Part shown: in pieces, positions 20,906 through 31,455 of the stretch
Position numbering within the stretch: the stretch's first letter is position 1
How the letters are laid out: every line of letters begins with the position of its first letter
Origin: Symbiodinium natans
Lineage: Eukaryota; Sar; Dinophyceae; Suessiales; Symbiodiniaceae
Length of the DNA: 64,000 bases
Reading direction: 5' to 3'
Assembly (NCBI GenBank): GCA_905221605.1
Contig: CAJNDS010000702.1
Span: forward strand, 525,906 to 589,905
Program-made: the position numbers and the translations under genes
The notes under the pieces: generated by a model
Database searches by the model: none
Seen by the model: only the letters and a program-made list of their open reading frames with translations
What the model was told of the DNA's origin: nothing

Positions 20906-23900
20906 CTATGCGCCGACAAGCCGTTCGGAAACTTGGCCCATCACCGCTGCAGGCTGCACCTTTGACTTGTCAGTGAATGGCACTGAGGAGTGGTGGAGGC
21001 AGATGCGCACCTTGCCGTCCGCATTCCTCTTGTACCCGAAGGTGTACTCCACTTTGGTCTTGCTCTCATCTGCAGCGCTGGTGAAGAAGTAGGTGCCCAT
21101 GGCAACGGCGACGCTGTCGGTGATGTCAATCTTGTGGTTTTCAAAAACCACGTCAGACCATCCTTTTCCACCGTTGATGGCAAAGCCAGCATCCTCGGCA
21201 TAGCCATTCTCGACCGCTTTGTGCCCAACAAAGTAGGACATGGCGTCTGCGCCACTTGGCCGAAATGGTGCGTCGGCTGCCTTGGTGGGTTTGAAGAGCA
21301 CGTTTGTGTGGCCATAGCCGTACAGCTCGCCAGCTGCCTTGGCAGCAGCTGCAACGTAGTCGCCTCCGTCAAGGTAAGTCTTGGAGATACTCTTGATGGC
21401 GTTGGCCCATGCTGATTGCACACCCTGCACTTCCTCTTCAGAAATCTTCGCAGTGGGAGTGGCAGGAGGCAGGCTGTAAGGCACTGACGAGTGGTGCAGG
21501 AAGATGCGCACCTTGCCGTCCGCATTCTTCTTGTAGCCGAACGTGTACTCCACTCTTGTCTTGCTCCCATCTGCAGCGCTGGTGAAGAAGTAAGTGCCCA
21601 TGGCAAGTGCGGTATCGCCGCTGACATCGATTTGGTGGTTCTGGAAGACCACGTCCGACCATCCCTTGCCACCGTTGATGGCAAAGCCAGCATCCTCAGC
21701 ATAGCCATTCTCGACGGCTGTGTGCCCGACAAAGTAGGACATGGCATCTGCGGCTGTCGGTCGAAATGGTGCCTCTGCTGCCTTGGTGGGTTTGAAGAGC
21801 ACGTCCGTGTGGCCGTACCCGTAGAGCTCGCCAGCTGCTTTGCCGGCAGCTGCAACGTAGTCGCCTCCGTCAAGGTAGGTCTTGGAGATACTCGTGATAG
21901 CGTTGGCCCATGCTGCCTGGGCAGTTGTCACTTCATCTTCTGAGACCTCGGCGCCTACAGAGGGTGGGGGAGCGCTGTAAGGAACTGAAGAGTGGTGGAG
22001 GAAGATGCGCACCTTGCCATCCGCATTCCTCTTGTACCCGAAGGTGTACTCCACTTTGGTCTTGCTCCCGTCTGCAGTGCTGGTGAAGAAGTAGGTGCCC
22101 ATGGCAATGGCGACATTGTCCGTGATGTCAATCTTGTGGTTTTCAAAGACCACGTCAGACCATCCTTTTCCACCATTGATGGCAAAGCCAGCATCCTCAA
22201 GATAGCCGTTCTCAACCGCCTTGTGCCCAACAAAGTAGGACATGGCGTCTGCGCCGGTTGGTCGAAACGGTGCCTTAGCTGCCTTGGTGGGCTTGAAGAG
22301 CACGTTTGTGTGGCCGTACCCGTAGAGCTCGCCAGCTGCTTTGCCGGCAGCTGCAACGTAGTCGCCTCCATCAACGTAGGTTTTGGAGATACTCTTGATG
22401 GCGCTGGCCCATGCTGCCTGTGCACTTGTCACTTCCTCTTCAGAAAGCTTTTCAGTTGGAGTGGCAGGAGGCAGACTGTAAGGCACCGACGAGTGGTGCA
22501 GGAAGATGCGCACCTTTCCGTCGGCGTTCCTCTTGTACCCGAAGGTGTACTCAACTTTGGTCTTGCTCCCATCTGCAGCGCTGGTGAAGAAGTAGGTGCC
22601 CATGGCAATGGCGACAGTGCCGTTGACATCGATCTTGTGGTTTTGGAAGACCACGTCTGACCATCCCTTTCCACCGTTGATGGCAAAGCCAGCATCCTCA
22701 GCATAGCCATTCTCGACCGCTTTGTGCCCGACAAAGTAGGACATCGCATCTTCGCCAGTTGGTCGAAACTGTGCTTCGGCTGCCTTGGTGGGTTTGAAGA
22801 GCACATTTGTGTGGCCATAGCCATAGAGCTCACCAGCTGCCTTGGCAGCAGCTGCAACGTAGTCGCCTCCGTCAAGGTAGGTCTTGGAGATACCCTTGAT
22901 GGCCCTGGCCCATGCTCCCTGCACACATTTCACCTCGGCTTCCGTAATCTCTGCAGTTGGAGAGGCTGGAGAGATGCTGTATGGCACAGAAGAGTGGTGG
23001 AGGAAGATGCGCACCTTGCCATCTGCATTCTTCTTGTAGCCGAACGTGTACTCCACCTTGGTCTTGCTCCCGTCTGCAGCGCTGGTGAAGAAGTAGGTGC
23101 CCATGGCAAGGCAGTATTGCCCGTGACATCGATTTGGTGGTTCTGGAAGACCACGTCCGACCATCCCTTGCCACCATTGATGGCGAAGCCAGCATCCTCA
23201 GCATGGCCATTCTCGACCGCTTCATGCCCAACGAAGTAGGACATGGCATCTGCAGCATTTGGTCGAAATGGTGCTTCGGCTGCCTTGGTTGGCTTGAAGA
23301 GCACGTCCGTGTGGCCGTACCCGTAGAGCTCGCCAGCTGCTTTGCCGGCAGCTGCAACGTAGTCGCCTCCATTCAGATAAGTCTTGGAGATACTCTTGAT
23401 AGCACTGGCCCATGCCGTCTGCGCATTCTTCACTTCCTGTTCTGAAAGATGGGAACTTGGAGGAAGACTGAAAGGCACTGACGAGTGGTGGAGACAGATG
23501 CGGACCTTGCCATCTGCATTCCTCTTGTACCCGAAGGTGTACTCAACTTTCGTCTCACTCCCATCTGCAGCACTGGTGAAGACGTAGGTGCCCATAGCGA
23601 CAGCAACACTGTCGCTCGCGTCGATCTTGTGGTTCTGGAACACCACGTCAGACCATCCCTTGCCACCGTTGATGGCAAAGCCAGCATCCTCGGCATAGCC
23701 ATTCTCAACCGCCTTGTGCCCAACAAAGTACGACATGGCATCTGCGGCTGTCGGTCGAAACGGTGCGTCGGCTGCCTTGGTTGGCTTGAAGAGCACGTCC
23801 GTGTGGCCATAGCCATACAGCTCACCAGCTGCTTGGGCAGCAGCTGCAACGTAGTCTCCTCCGTCAAGGTAAGTCTTGGAGATACTCTTGATGGCAGTGG

Positions 23901-24963
23901 CCCATGCTGCCTGCACACTCTTCACTTCCTCTTCAGAAACCTTTGCAGCTGGAGTCGCGGGAGGCAGACTGTATGGCACTGAGGAGTGGTGCAGGAAGAT
24001 GCGCACCTTGCCATCGGCATTCTTCTTGTAGCCGAAGGTGTACTCCACTTTGGTCTTGCTCCCATCTGCAGCGCTGGTGAAGAAGTAGGTGCCCATAGCA
24101 ATGGCAACTTTAGCAGTCAGATCGATTTGGTGATTCTCAAAGACCACGTCCGACCACCCCTTGCCACCATTGATGGCAAAGCCAGCATCCTCAGCATGGC
24201 CATTCTCGACCGCCTTGTGCCCAACAAAGTAGGACATGGCATCGGCGCCACTTGGCCGAAATGGTGCCTCGGCTGCCTTGGTGGGTTTGAAGAGCACGTC
24301 CGTGTGGCCATAGCCATAAAGCTCACCAGCTGCTTTGGCGGCAGCTGCAACGTAGTCTCCTCCATCCAGGTAGGTCTTGGAGATAGTCTTGATCGCGCAG
24401 GCCCACGCTGCCTGCACACTCTTCACATCCTCTTCAGAAATCTCTGCAGTTGGAGAAGCAAACGGCACTGACGAGTGGTGGAGGAAGATGCGCACTTTGC
24501 TGTCCGCATTCTTCTTGTAGCCGAACGTGTACTCTACTTTCGTCTTGCTTCCATCTGCAGCGCTCGTGAAGAAGTAATTGCCCATGGCAAAGGCAACATT
24601 GTCACAAACATACACTTGGTGGTTGCGAAAGATCACATCTGACCATCCCTTGCCACCGTTGATGGCAAAGCCAGCATCCTCAGCATAGCCATTCTCGACC
24701 GCTGTGTGCCCGACAAAGTAGGACATGGCATCTGCGGCTGTCGGTCGAAACGGTGCGTCAGCTGCCTTGGTGGGTTTGAAGAGCACGTCTGTGTGGCCGT
24801 AGCCATACAGCTCACCAGCTGCTTGGGCAGCAGCTGCAACGTAGTCTCCTCCATCAAGGTAGGTCTTGGAGATACTCTTGATGGCGCTGGCCCACGCTGC
24901 CTGCGCATTCTTGACTTCCTGTTCAGAAATCTTTGCAGTTGGAGTGGCAGCGGAGGCGGCCAT
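20906..24963 (-). pseudogene. Gene E: type 2 eight-domain polyprotein, frameshifted
   Basis: This copy is nearly identical to gene D, with the ATG at 24963 and the terminal tail at 20906. A one-base deletion at about 23110, late in domain 4, breaks the frame. Gene E reads GGCAAGGCAGTATTG where F reads GGCAAGAGCAGTATTG. The upstream frame then stops at 22930, so the predicted product has about 3.8 domains. Domains 5-8 remain fully open in the second frame down to 20906. No other lesion was noticed, so the break is either very recent or an assembly or sequencing error. All visible domains keep KPT, SYFVG and HHSS. Confidence 0.8.
23110..23111 (-). other. Single-base deletion breaking gene E
   Basis: Comparison with D, F, G and H at the equivalent place shows one base missing in E, between GGCAAG and GCAGTATTG. 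It shifts the minus-strand frame in the middle of the codons for TALAMGTYFF. Confidence 0.8.
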
Positions 24964-26141
24964 CGTAGGCTGCGGCTGCTGGGGACGATGCAGTAGGACT
25001 TCGCTGAAACTCGAGCTATTTCAGCAGAGTTATATGCCCTTCGTCCTCGCTTCATGCAATACTCTAGTATACTAAAGTACAATACACTCTGCACGCCCTG
25101 TTCCATTCCCCCTGAGAGTGCTGCGTATGTGGCATCAGGATGCAAAGTCAAGCCTGCACACCTCAGCGCATCTCCGCGCAAACGTCTTCACATGCGCTGC
25201 ATGCAGGATTGCTGCATTCAAAGACATAAGACATCTTCACGCCATGGAGATTTGCCAAGCACAGGAGAGCAATGCCGTTCTCACCCTTTGATTCTGTAGA
25301 ATTCTGTTGTGATTCTGAGGCACCACAACAGAATCAACAACGCCAACATCCAGAGCAATGTCTTGAGTTTCGCTGCGCATCCCGAACCATCTTGAAAGCA
25401 AACGCTTGCTTTCGAATGGAACGTGGCTACCGAATCCACCTCTTGCAAGCCGAGGCCATGGCACTCTTAAACCCGTGGGCGCGCTCCTGGCATTCTTTGG
25501 GGCTTACCGCCAAGGCTCTGTGGACATCAAGAGTCTGGAGGCCACTGCTCTTGCACCAAAGTGCTCGTGCAAAACGAAAGATGAACTGTCAAGCAACACG
25601 GCAGGCCTGCTGCGGCCAGTAAGCCGATGCGCGATGCCAGGCAAGCCGGAGCACTGTGCCCGGGAGTCTTGCAGGTCATGCACCTTCTGGCGAGAACATG
25701 TAGCCTACTGGAGTGCCCCGTACCCTAGTGCTGTGTGTGCTCTGTGCACGTTGGAACGCCCCAGAAGACTCTCTGTGACCTCCCTGTGATGGGCTTGGCT
25801 CAGAAGAATCTGCACTCCAGCCCTCCCACGGCACTGAACTTTTACACAACTTTTCGCGCGGCTTTCTTTGCGCAGGGTTTAAGCAGGGTCTTCAAGCAAC
25901 ACACAAACTTGTCTTTGCTAGCTGCTTGGTTAAGCAAATTTCAGCCTTTGACAGCCGCTTTGGCTCGCAAAACATTCACCCCTCGTCCTTGCTCTTGGGC
26001 AAGCATTCCATTGACAAAAATGCAGATAAAGGCTCCACGGCCAAGAAAAATGCAGAAAAACACAGGAAAACACAGATCCGCCTGTCTGGAAAGAAAACTT
26101 CGTGAATTATGGTTCGACCAAGAGAAGCTCAGAGTTCCAAT
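24964..26141. other. Spacer between genes E and F (type 2)
   Basis: This 1.18-kb non-coding spacer is almost identical to 19717-20905. It lacks the GAGCTCTTGGG segment found at about 20699 in the D-E copy. It contains the conserved stem-loop at 25301-25334. No gene was seen. Confidence 0.8.
25301..25334. promoter_or_regulatory. Conserved stem-loop in type 2 spacer (E-F copy)
   Basis: Perfect 11-bp arms ATTCTGTTGTG and CACAACAGAAT surround a 12-base loop whose sequence differs slightly from the D-E copy. The stem is conserved while the loop varies. Confidence 0.5.
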
Positions 26142-29100
26142 CTATGCGCCGACAAGCCGTTCGGAAACTTGGCCCATCACCACTGCAGGCTGCACCTTTG
26201 ACTTGTCAGTGAATGGCACTGAGGAGTGGTGGAGGCAGATGCGCACCTTGCCGTCCGCATTCCTCTTGTACCCGAAGGTGTACTCCACTTTGGTCTTGCT
26301 CTCATCTGCAGCGCTGGTGAAGAAGTAGGTGCCCATGGCAACGGCGACGCTGTCGGTGATGTCAATCTTGTGGTTTTCAAAGACCACGTCAGACCATCCT
26401 TTTCCACCGTTGATGGCAAAGCCAGCATCCTCGGCATAGCCATTCTCGACCGCTTTGTGCCCAACAAAGTAGGACATGGCGTCTGCGCCACTTGGCCGAA
26501 ATGGTGCGTCGGCTGCCTTGGTGGGTTTGAAGAGCACGTTTGTGTGGCCATAGCCGTACAGCTCGCCAGCTGCCTTGGCAGCAGCTGCAACGTAGTCGCC
26601 TCCGTCAAGGTAAGTCTTGGAGATACTCTTGATGGCGTTGGCCCATGCTGATTGCACACCCTGCACTTCCTCTTCAGAAATCTTCGCAGTGGGAGTGGCA
26701 GGAGGCAGGCTGTAAGGCACTGACGAGTGGTGCAGGAAGATGCGCACCTTGCCGTCCGCATTCTTCTTGTAGCCGAACGTGTACTCCACTCTTGTCTTGC
26801 TCCCATCTGCAGCGCTGGTGAAGAAGTAAGTGCCCATGGCAAGTGCGGTATCGCCGCTGACATCGATTTGGTGGTTCTGGAAGACCACGTCCGACCATCC
26901 CTTGCCACCGTTGATGGCAAAGCCAGCATCCTCAGCATAGCCATTCTCGACGGCTGTGTGCCCGACAAAGTAGGACATGGCATCTGCGGCTGTCGGTCGA
27001 AATGGTGCCTCTGCTGCCTTGGTGGGTTTGAAGAGCACGTCCGTGTGGCCGTACCCGTAGAGCTCGCCAGCTGCTTTGCCGGCAGCTGCAACGTAGTCGC
27101 CTCCGTCAAGGTAGGTCTTGGAGATACTCGTGATAGCGTTGGCCCATGCTGCCTGGGCAGTTGTCACTTCATCTTCTGAGACCTCGGCGCCTACAGAGGG
27201 TGGGGGAGCGCTGTAAGGAACTGAAGAGTGGTGGAGGAAGATGCGCACCTTGCCATCCGCATTCCTCTTGTACCCGAAGGTGTACTCCACTTTGGTCTTG
27301 CTCCCGTCTGCAGTGCTGGTGAAGAAGTAGGTGCCCATGGCAATGGCGACATTGTCCGTGATGTCAATCTTGTGGTTGTCAAAAACCACGTCAGACCATC
27401 CTTTTCCACCGTTGATGGCAAAGCCAGCATCCTCAAGATAGCCGTTCTCGACCGCCTTGTGCCCGACAAAGTAGGACATGGCGTCTGCGCCACTTGGCCG
27501 AAATGGTGCCTTAGCTGCCTTGGTGGGTTTGAAGAGCACGTTTGTGTGGCCATAGCCGTAGAGCTCGCCAGCTGCTTTGGCAGCAGCTGCAACGTAGTCG
27601 CCTCCGTCGAGGTAAGTCTTTGAGATACTCTTGATGGCGTTGGCCCATGCTGATTGCACACTTGTCACTTCCTCTTCAGAAAGCTTTTCAGTCGGAGTGG
27701 CAGGAGGCAGGCTGTAAGGCACTGACGAGTGGTGCAGGAAGATGCGCACCTTTCCGTCGGCGTTCCTCTTGTACCCGAAGGTGTACTCAACTTTGGTCTT
27801 GCTCCCATCTGCAGCGCTGGTGAAGAAGTAGGTGCCCATGGCAATGGCGACAGTGCCGTTGACATCGATCTTGTGGTTTTGGAAGACCACGTCTGACCAT
27901 CCCTTTCCACCGTTGATGGCAAAGCCAGCATCCTCAGCATAGCCATTCTCGACCGCTTTGTGCCCGACAAAGTAGGACATCGCATCTTCGCCAGTTGGTC
28001 GAAACTGTGCTTCGGCTGCCTTGGTGGGTTTGAAGAGCACATTTGTGTGGCCATAGCCATAGAGCTCACCAGCTGCCTTGGCAGCAGCTGCAACGTAGTC
28101 GCCTCCGTCAAGGTAGGTCTTGGAGATACCCTTGATGGCCCTGGCCCATGCTCCCTGCACACATTTCACCTCGGCTTCCGTAATCTCTGCAGTTGGAGAG
28201 GCTGGAGAGATGCTGTATGGCACAGAAGAGTGGTGGAGGAAGATGCGCACCTTGCCATCTGCATTCTTCTTGTAGCCGAACGTGTACTCCACTTTGGTCT
28301 TGCTGCCGTCTGCAGCGCTGGTGAAGAAGTAGGTGCCCATGGCAAGAGCAGTATTGCCCGTGACATCGATTTGGTGGTTCTGGAAGACCACGTCCGACCA
28401 TCCCTTGCCACCATTGATGGCGAAGCCAGCATCCTCAGCATGGCCATTCTCGACCGCTTCATGCCCAACGAAGTAGGACATGGCATCTGCGGCATTTGGT
28501 CGAAATGGTGCTTCGGCTGCCTTGGTTGGCTTGAAGAGCACGTCCGTGTGGCCGTACCCGTAGAGCTCGCCAGCTGCTTTGCCGGCAGCTGCGACGTAGT
28601 CGCCTCCATTCAGGTAGGTCTTGGAGATACTCTTGATGGCACTGGCCCACGCTGCCTGCGCATTCTTCACTTCCTGTTCTGAAAGAACGGAACTTGGAGG
28701 AAGGCTGAAAGGCACTGACGAGTGGTGAAGACAGATGCGCACCTTGCCATCCGCATTCCTCTTGTACCCGAAGGTGTACTCAACTTTCGTCTCACTCCCA
28801 TCTGCAGCACTGGTGAAGACGTAGGTGCCCATAGCAACAGCAACATTGTCGCTCACGTCGATCTTGTGGTTCTGGAAGATCACATCAGACCATCCCTTGC
28901 CACCGTTGATGGCAAAGCCAGCATCCTCGGCATAGCCATTCTCAACCGCCTTGTGCCCAACAAAGTAGGACATGGCATCTGCGGCTGTCGGTCGAAACGG
29001 TGCCTCGGCTGCCTTGGTTGGCTTGAAGAGCACGTCCGTGTGGCCATAGCCATACAGCTCGCCAGCTGCTTGGGCAGCAGCTGCAACGTAGTCTCCTCCG

Positions 29101-30200
29101 TCAAGGTAGGTCTGGGAGATACTCTTGATGGCACTGGCCCATGCTGCCTGCGCACTCTTCACTTCCTCTTCAGCAACCTTTGCAGCTGGAGTAGCAGGAG
29201 GCAGACTGTATGGCACTGAGGAGTGGTGCAGGAAGATGCGCACCTTGCCATCCGGATTCTTCTTGTAGCCGAAGGTGTACTCAACTTTGGTCTTGCTCCC
29301 ATCTGCAGCGCTGGTGAAGAAGTAGGTGCCCATAGCAATGGCAACTTTAGCAGTCAGATCGATTTGGTGATTCTCAAAGACCACGTCCGACCACCCCTTG
29401 CCACCATTGATGGCAAAGCCAGCATCCTCAGCATGGCCATTCTCGACCGCCTTGTGCCCAACAAAGTAGGACATGGCATCGGCGCCACTTGGCCGAAATG
29501 GTGCCTCGGCTGCCTTGGTGGGTTTGAAGAGCACGTCCGTGTGGCCGTACCCGTAGAGCTCGCCAGCTGCTTTGGCGGCAGCTGCAACGTAGTCTCCTCC
29601 ATCCAGGTAGGTCTTGGAGATAGTCTTGATCGCGCAGGCCCACGCTGCCTGCACACTCTTCACATCCTCTTCAGAAATCTCTGCAGTTGGAGAAGCAAAC
29701 GGCACTGACGAGTGGTGCAGGAAGATGCGCACCTTGCCGTCCGCATTCTTCTTGTAGCCGAACGTGTACTCTACTTTCGTCTTGCTTCCATCTGCAGCGC
29801 TCGTGAAGAAGTAATTGCCCATGGCAAAGGCAACATTGTCACAAACATCCACTTGGTGGTTGCGAAAGATCACATCTGACCATCCCTTGCCACCGTTGAT
29901 GGCAAAGCCGGCATCCTCAGCATAGCCATTCTCGACGGCTTCACACCCAACAAAGTAGGACATGGCATCTGCGGCTGTCGGTCGAAACGGTGCCTCGGCA
30001 GCCTTGGTGGGTTTGAAGAGCACGTCTGTGTGGCCGTAGCCATACAGCTCACCAGCTGCTTGGGCAGCAGCTGCAACGTAGTCTCCTCCATCAAGGTAGG
30101 TCTTGGAGATACTCTTGATGGCGCTGGCCCACGCTGCCTGCGCATTCTTGACTTCCTGTTCAGAAATCTTTGCAGTTGGAGTGGCAACGGAGGCGGCCAT
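26142..30200 (-). CDS. Gene F: type 2 eight-domain iota-carbonic-anhydrase-like polyprotein
   Basis: This is an intact 1,352-codon intronless ORF with the start MAASVATPTAKISEQEV and the tail QPAVVMGQVSERLVGA. It has eight COG4337-type domains, all with KPT, SYFVG and HHSS. Domain 1 has YFVGCEAVENG where D has YFVGHTAVENG. Domain 6 begins with its usual TPTEKLSEEEVTS but continues VQSAWANAIKS, the form normally found in domain 8, which suggests conversion between domains. A predicted soluble multi-domain carbonic anhydrase-like polyprotein is the best reading; catalysis is unproven. Confidence 0.8.
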   Translation of the reverse strand: MAASVATPTAKISEQEVKNAQAAWASAIKSISKTYLDGGDYVAAAAQAAGELYGYGHTDVLFKPTKAAEAPFRPTAADAMSYFVGCEAVENGYAEDAGFAINGGKGWSDVIFRNHQVDVCDNVAFAMGNYFFTSAADGSKTKVEYTFGYKKNADGKVRIFLHHSSVPFASPTAEISEEDVKSVQAAWACAIKTISKTYLDGGDYVAAAAKAAGELYGYGHTDVLFKPTKAAEAPFRPSGADAMSYFVGHKAVENGHAEDAGFAINGGKGWSDVVFENHQIDLTAKVAIAMGTYFFTSAADGSKTKVEYTFGYKKNPDGKVRIFLHHSSVPYSLPPATPAAKVAEEEVKSAQAAWASAIKSISQTYLDGGDYVAAAAQAAGELYGYGHTDVLFKPTKAAEAPFRPTAADAMSYFVGHKAVENGYAEDAGFAINGGKGWSDVIFQNHKIDVSDNVAVAMGTYVFTSAADGSETKVEYTFGYKRNADGKVRICLHHSSVPFSLPPSSVLSEQEVKNAQAAWASAIKSISKTYLNGGDYVAAAGKAAGELYGYGHTDVLFKPTKAAEAPFRPNAADAMSYFVGHEAVENGHAEDAGFAINGGKGWSDVVFQNHQIDVTGNTALAMGTYFFTSAADGSKTKVEYTFGYKKNADGKVRIFLHHSSVPYSISPASPTAEITEAEVKCVQGAWARAIKGISKTYLDGGDYVAAAAKAAGELYGYGHTNVLFKPTKAAEAQFRPTGEDAMSYFVGHKAVENGYAEDAGFAINGGKGWSDVVFQNHKIDVNGTVAIAMGTYFFTSAADGSKTKVEYTFGYKRNADGKVRIFLHHSSVPYSLPPATPTEKLSEEEVTSVQSAWANAIKSISKTYLDGGDYVAAAAKAAGELYGYGHTNVLFKPTKAAKAPFRPSGADAMSYFVGHKAVENGYLEDAGFAINGGKGWSDVVFDNHKIDITDNVAIAMGTYFFTSTADGSKTKVEYTFGYKRNADGKVRIFLHHSSVPYSAPPPSVGAEVSEDEVTTAQAAWANAITSISKTYLDGGDYVAAAGKAAGELYGYGHTDVLFKPTKAAEAPFRPTAADAMSYFVGHTAVENGYAEDAGFAINGGKGWSDVVFQNHQIDVSGDTALAMGTYFFTSAADGSKTRVEYTFGYKKNADGKVRIFLHHSSVPYSLPPATPTAKISEEEVQGVQSAWANAIKSISKTYLDGGDYVAAAAKAAGELYGYGHTNVLFKPTKAADAPFRPSGADAMSYFVGHKAVENGYAEDAGFAINGGKGWSDVVFENHKIDITDSVAVAMGTYFFTSAADESKTKVEYTFGYKRNADGKVRICLHHSSVPFTDKSKVQPAVVMGQVSERLVGA

Positions 30201-31455
30201 CGTAGGCTGCGGGCAGAGCTGCGGGAGACGCCGCTGTGCTGGGGACGATGCAGTAGGACTTCGCTGAAACTCGAGCTATTTCAGCAGAGAGACATGCCCT
30301 TCGTCCTCGCTTCATGCTATGCTCTAGTATACTAAGTACAATATACGCTGCACGCCCTGTTCCATTCCCCCTGAGAGTCCTGCGTATGCGGCATCAAGAT
30401 GCAAAGTCAAGCCTGCACACCTCAGCGCATCTCCGCACGCATCGGATCATGCTCAAACATGTTTACATGCGCTGCATGCAGAATTGCTGCATTCAAAGAC
30501 ATAAGACATCTTCACGCCATGGAGATTTGCCAAGCACGGGAGAGCAATGCCGTTCTCACCCTTTGATTCTGTAGAATTCTGTTGTGAATCTGAGGCACCA
30601 CAACAGAATCAACAACGCCAACATCCAGAGCAATGTCTTGAGGTTCGCTGCGCATCCCGAACCATCTTGAAAGCAAACGCTTGCTTTCGAATGGAACGTG
30701 GCTACGGAATCCACCTCTGGCAAGCCGAGGCCATGGCACTCTTAAACCCGTGGGCGCGCTCCTGGCATTCTTTGGGGCTTACCGCCAAGGCTCTGTGGAC
30801 ATCAAGAGTCTGGAGGCCACTGCTCTTGCACCAAAGTGCTCGTGCAAAACGAAAGATGAACTGTCAAGCAACACGGCAGGCCTGCTGCGGCCAGTAAGCC
30901 GATGCGCGATGCCAGGCAAGCCGGAGCACTGTGCCCGGGAGTCTTGCAGGTCATGCACCTTCTGGCGAGAACATGTAGCCTACTGGAGTGCCCCGTACCC
31001 TAGTGCAGTGTGTGCTCTGTGCACGTTGGAACGCCCCAGAAGACTCTCTGTGACCTCCCTGTGATGGGCTTGGCTCAGAAGAATCTGCACTCCAGCCCTC
31101 CCACGGCACTGAACTTTTACACAACTTTTCGGCGGCTTTCTTTGCGCAGGGTTTAAGCAGGGTCTTCAAGCAACACGCAAACTTGTCTTTGCTAGCTGCT
31201 TGGGTGAGCAAATTTCAGGAGCTCTTGGGCCTTTGACAGCCGCTTTGGCTCAAACATTCACCCCTCGTCCTTGCTCTTGGGCAAGCATTCCATTGACAAA
31301 AATGCAGATAAAGGCTCCACGGCCAAGAAAAATGCAGAAAAACACAGGAAAACACAGATCGCGAAACAGACGAGGCCAGAGCTTCAACTAACCGTCTGTC
31401 TGGAAAGAAAACTTCGTGAATTATGGTTCGACCAAGAGAAGCTCAGAGTTCCAAT
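30201..31455. other. Spacer between genes F and G (type 2)
   Basis: This 1.26-kb spacer has about 29 extra bases near the start codon of F (GGGCAGAGCTGCGGGAGACG type) relative to D and E. It also has a segment CACGCATCGGATCATGCTC at about 30436 that D-E and E-F lack, and an ACAGACGAGGCCAGAGC insert near 31366. It carries the stem-loop at 30576-30609. No gene was seen. Confidence 0.8.
30576..30609. promoter_or_regulatory. Conserved stem-loop in type 2 spacer (F-G copy)
   Basis: Perfect 11-bp arms ATTCTGTTGTG and CACAACAGAAT surround a 12-base loop, about 375 bp upstream of gene F. Confidence 0.5.
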
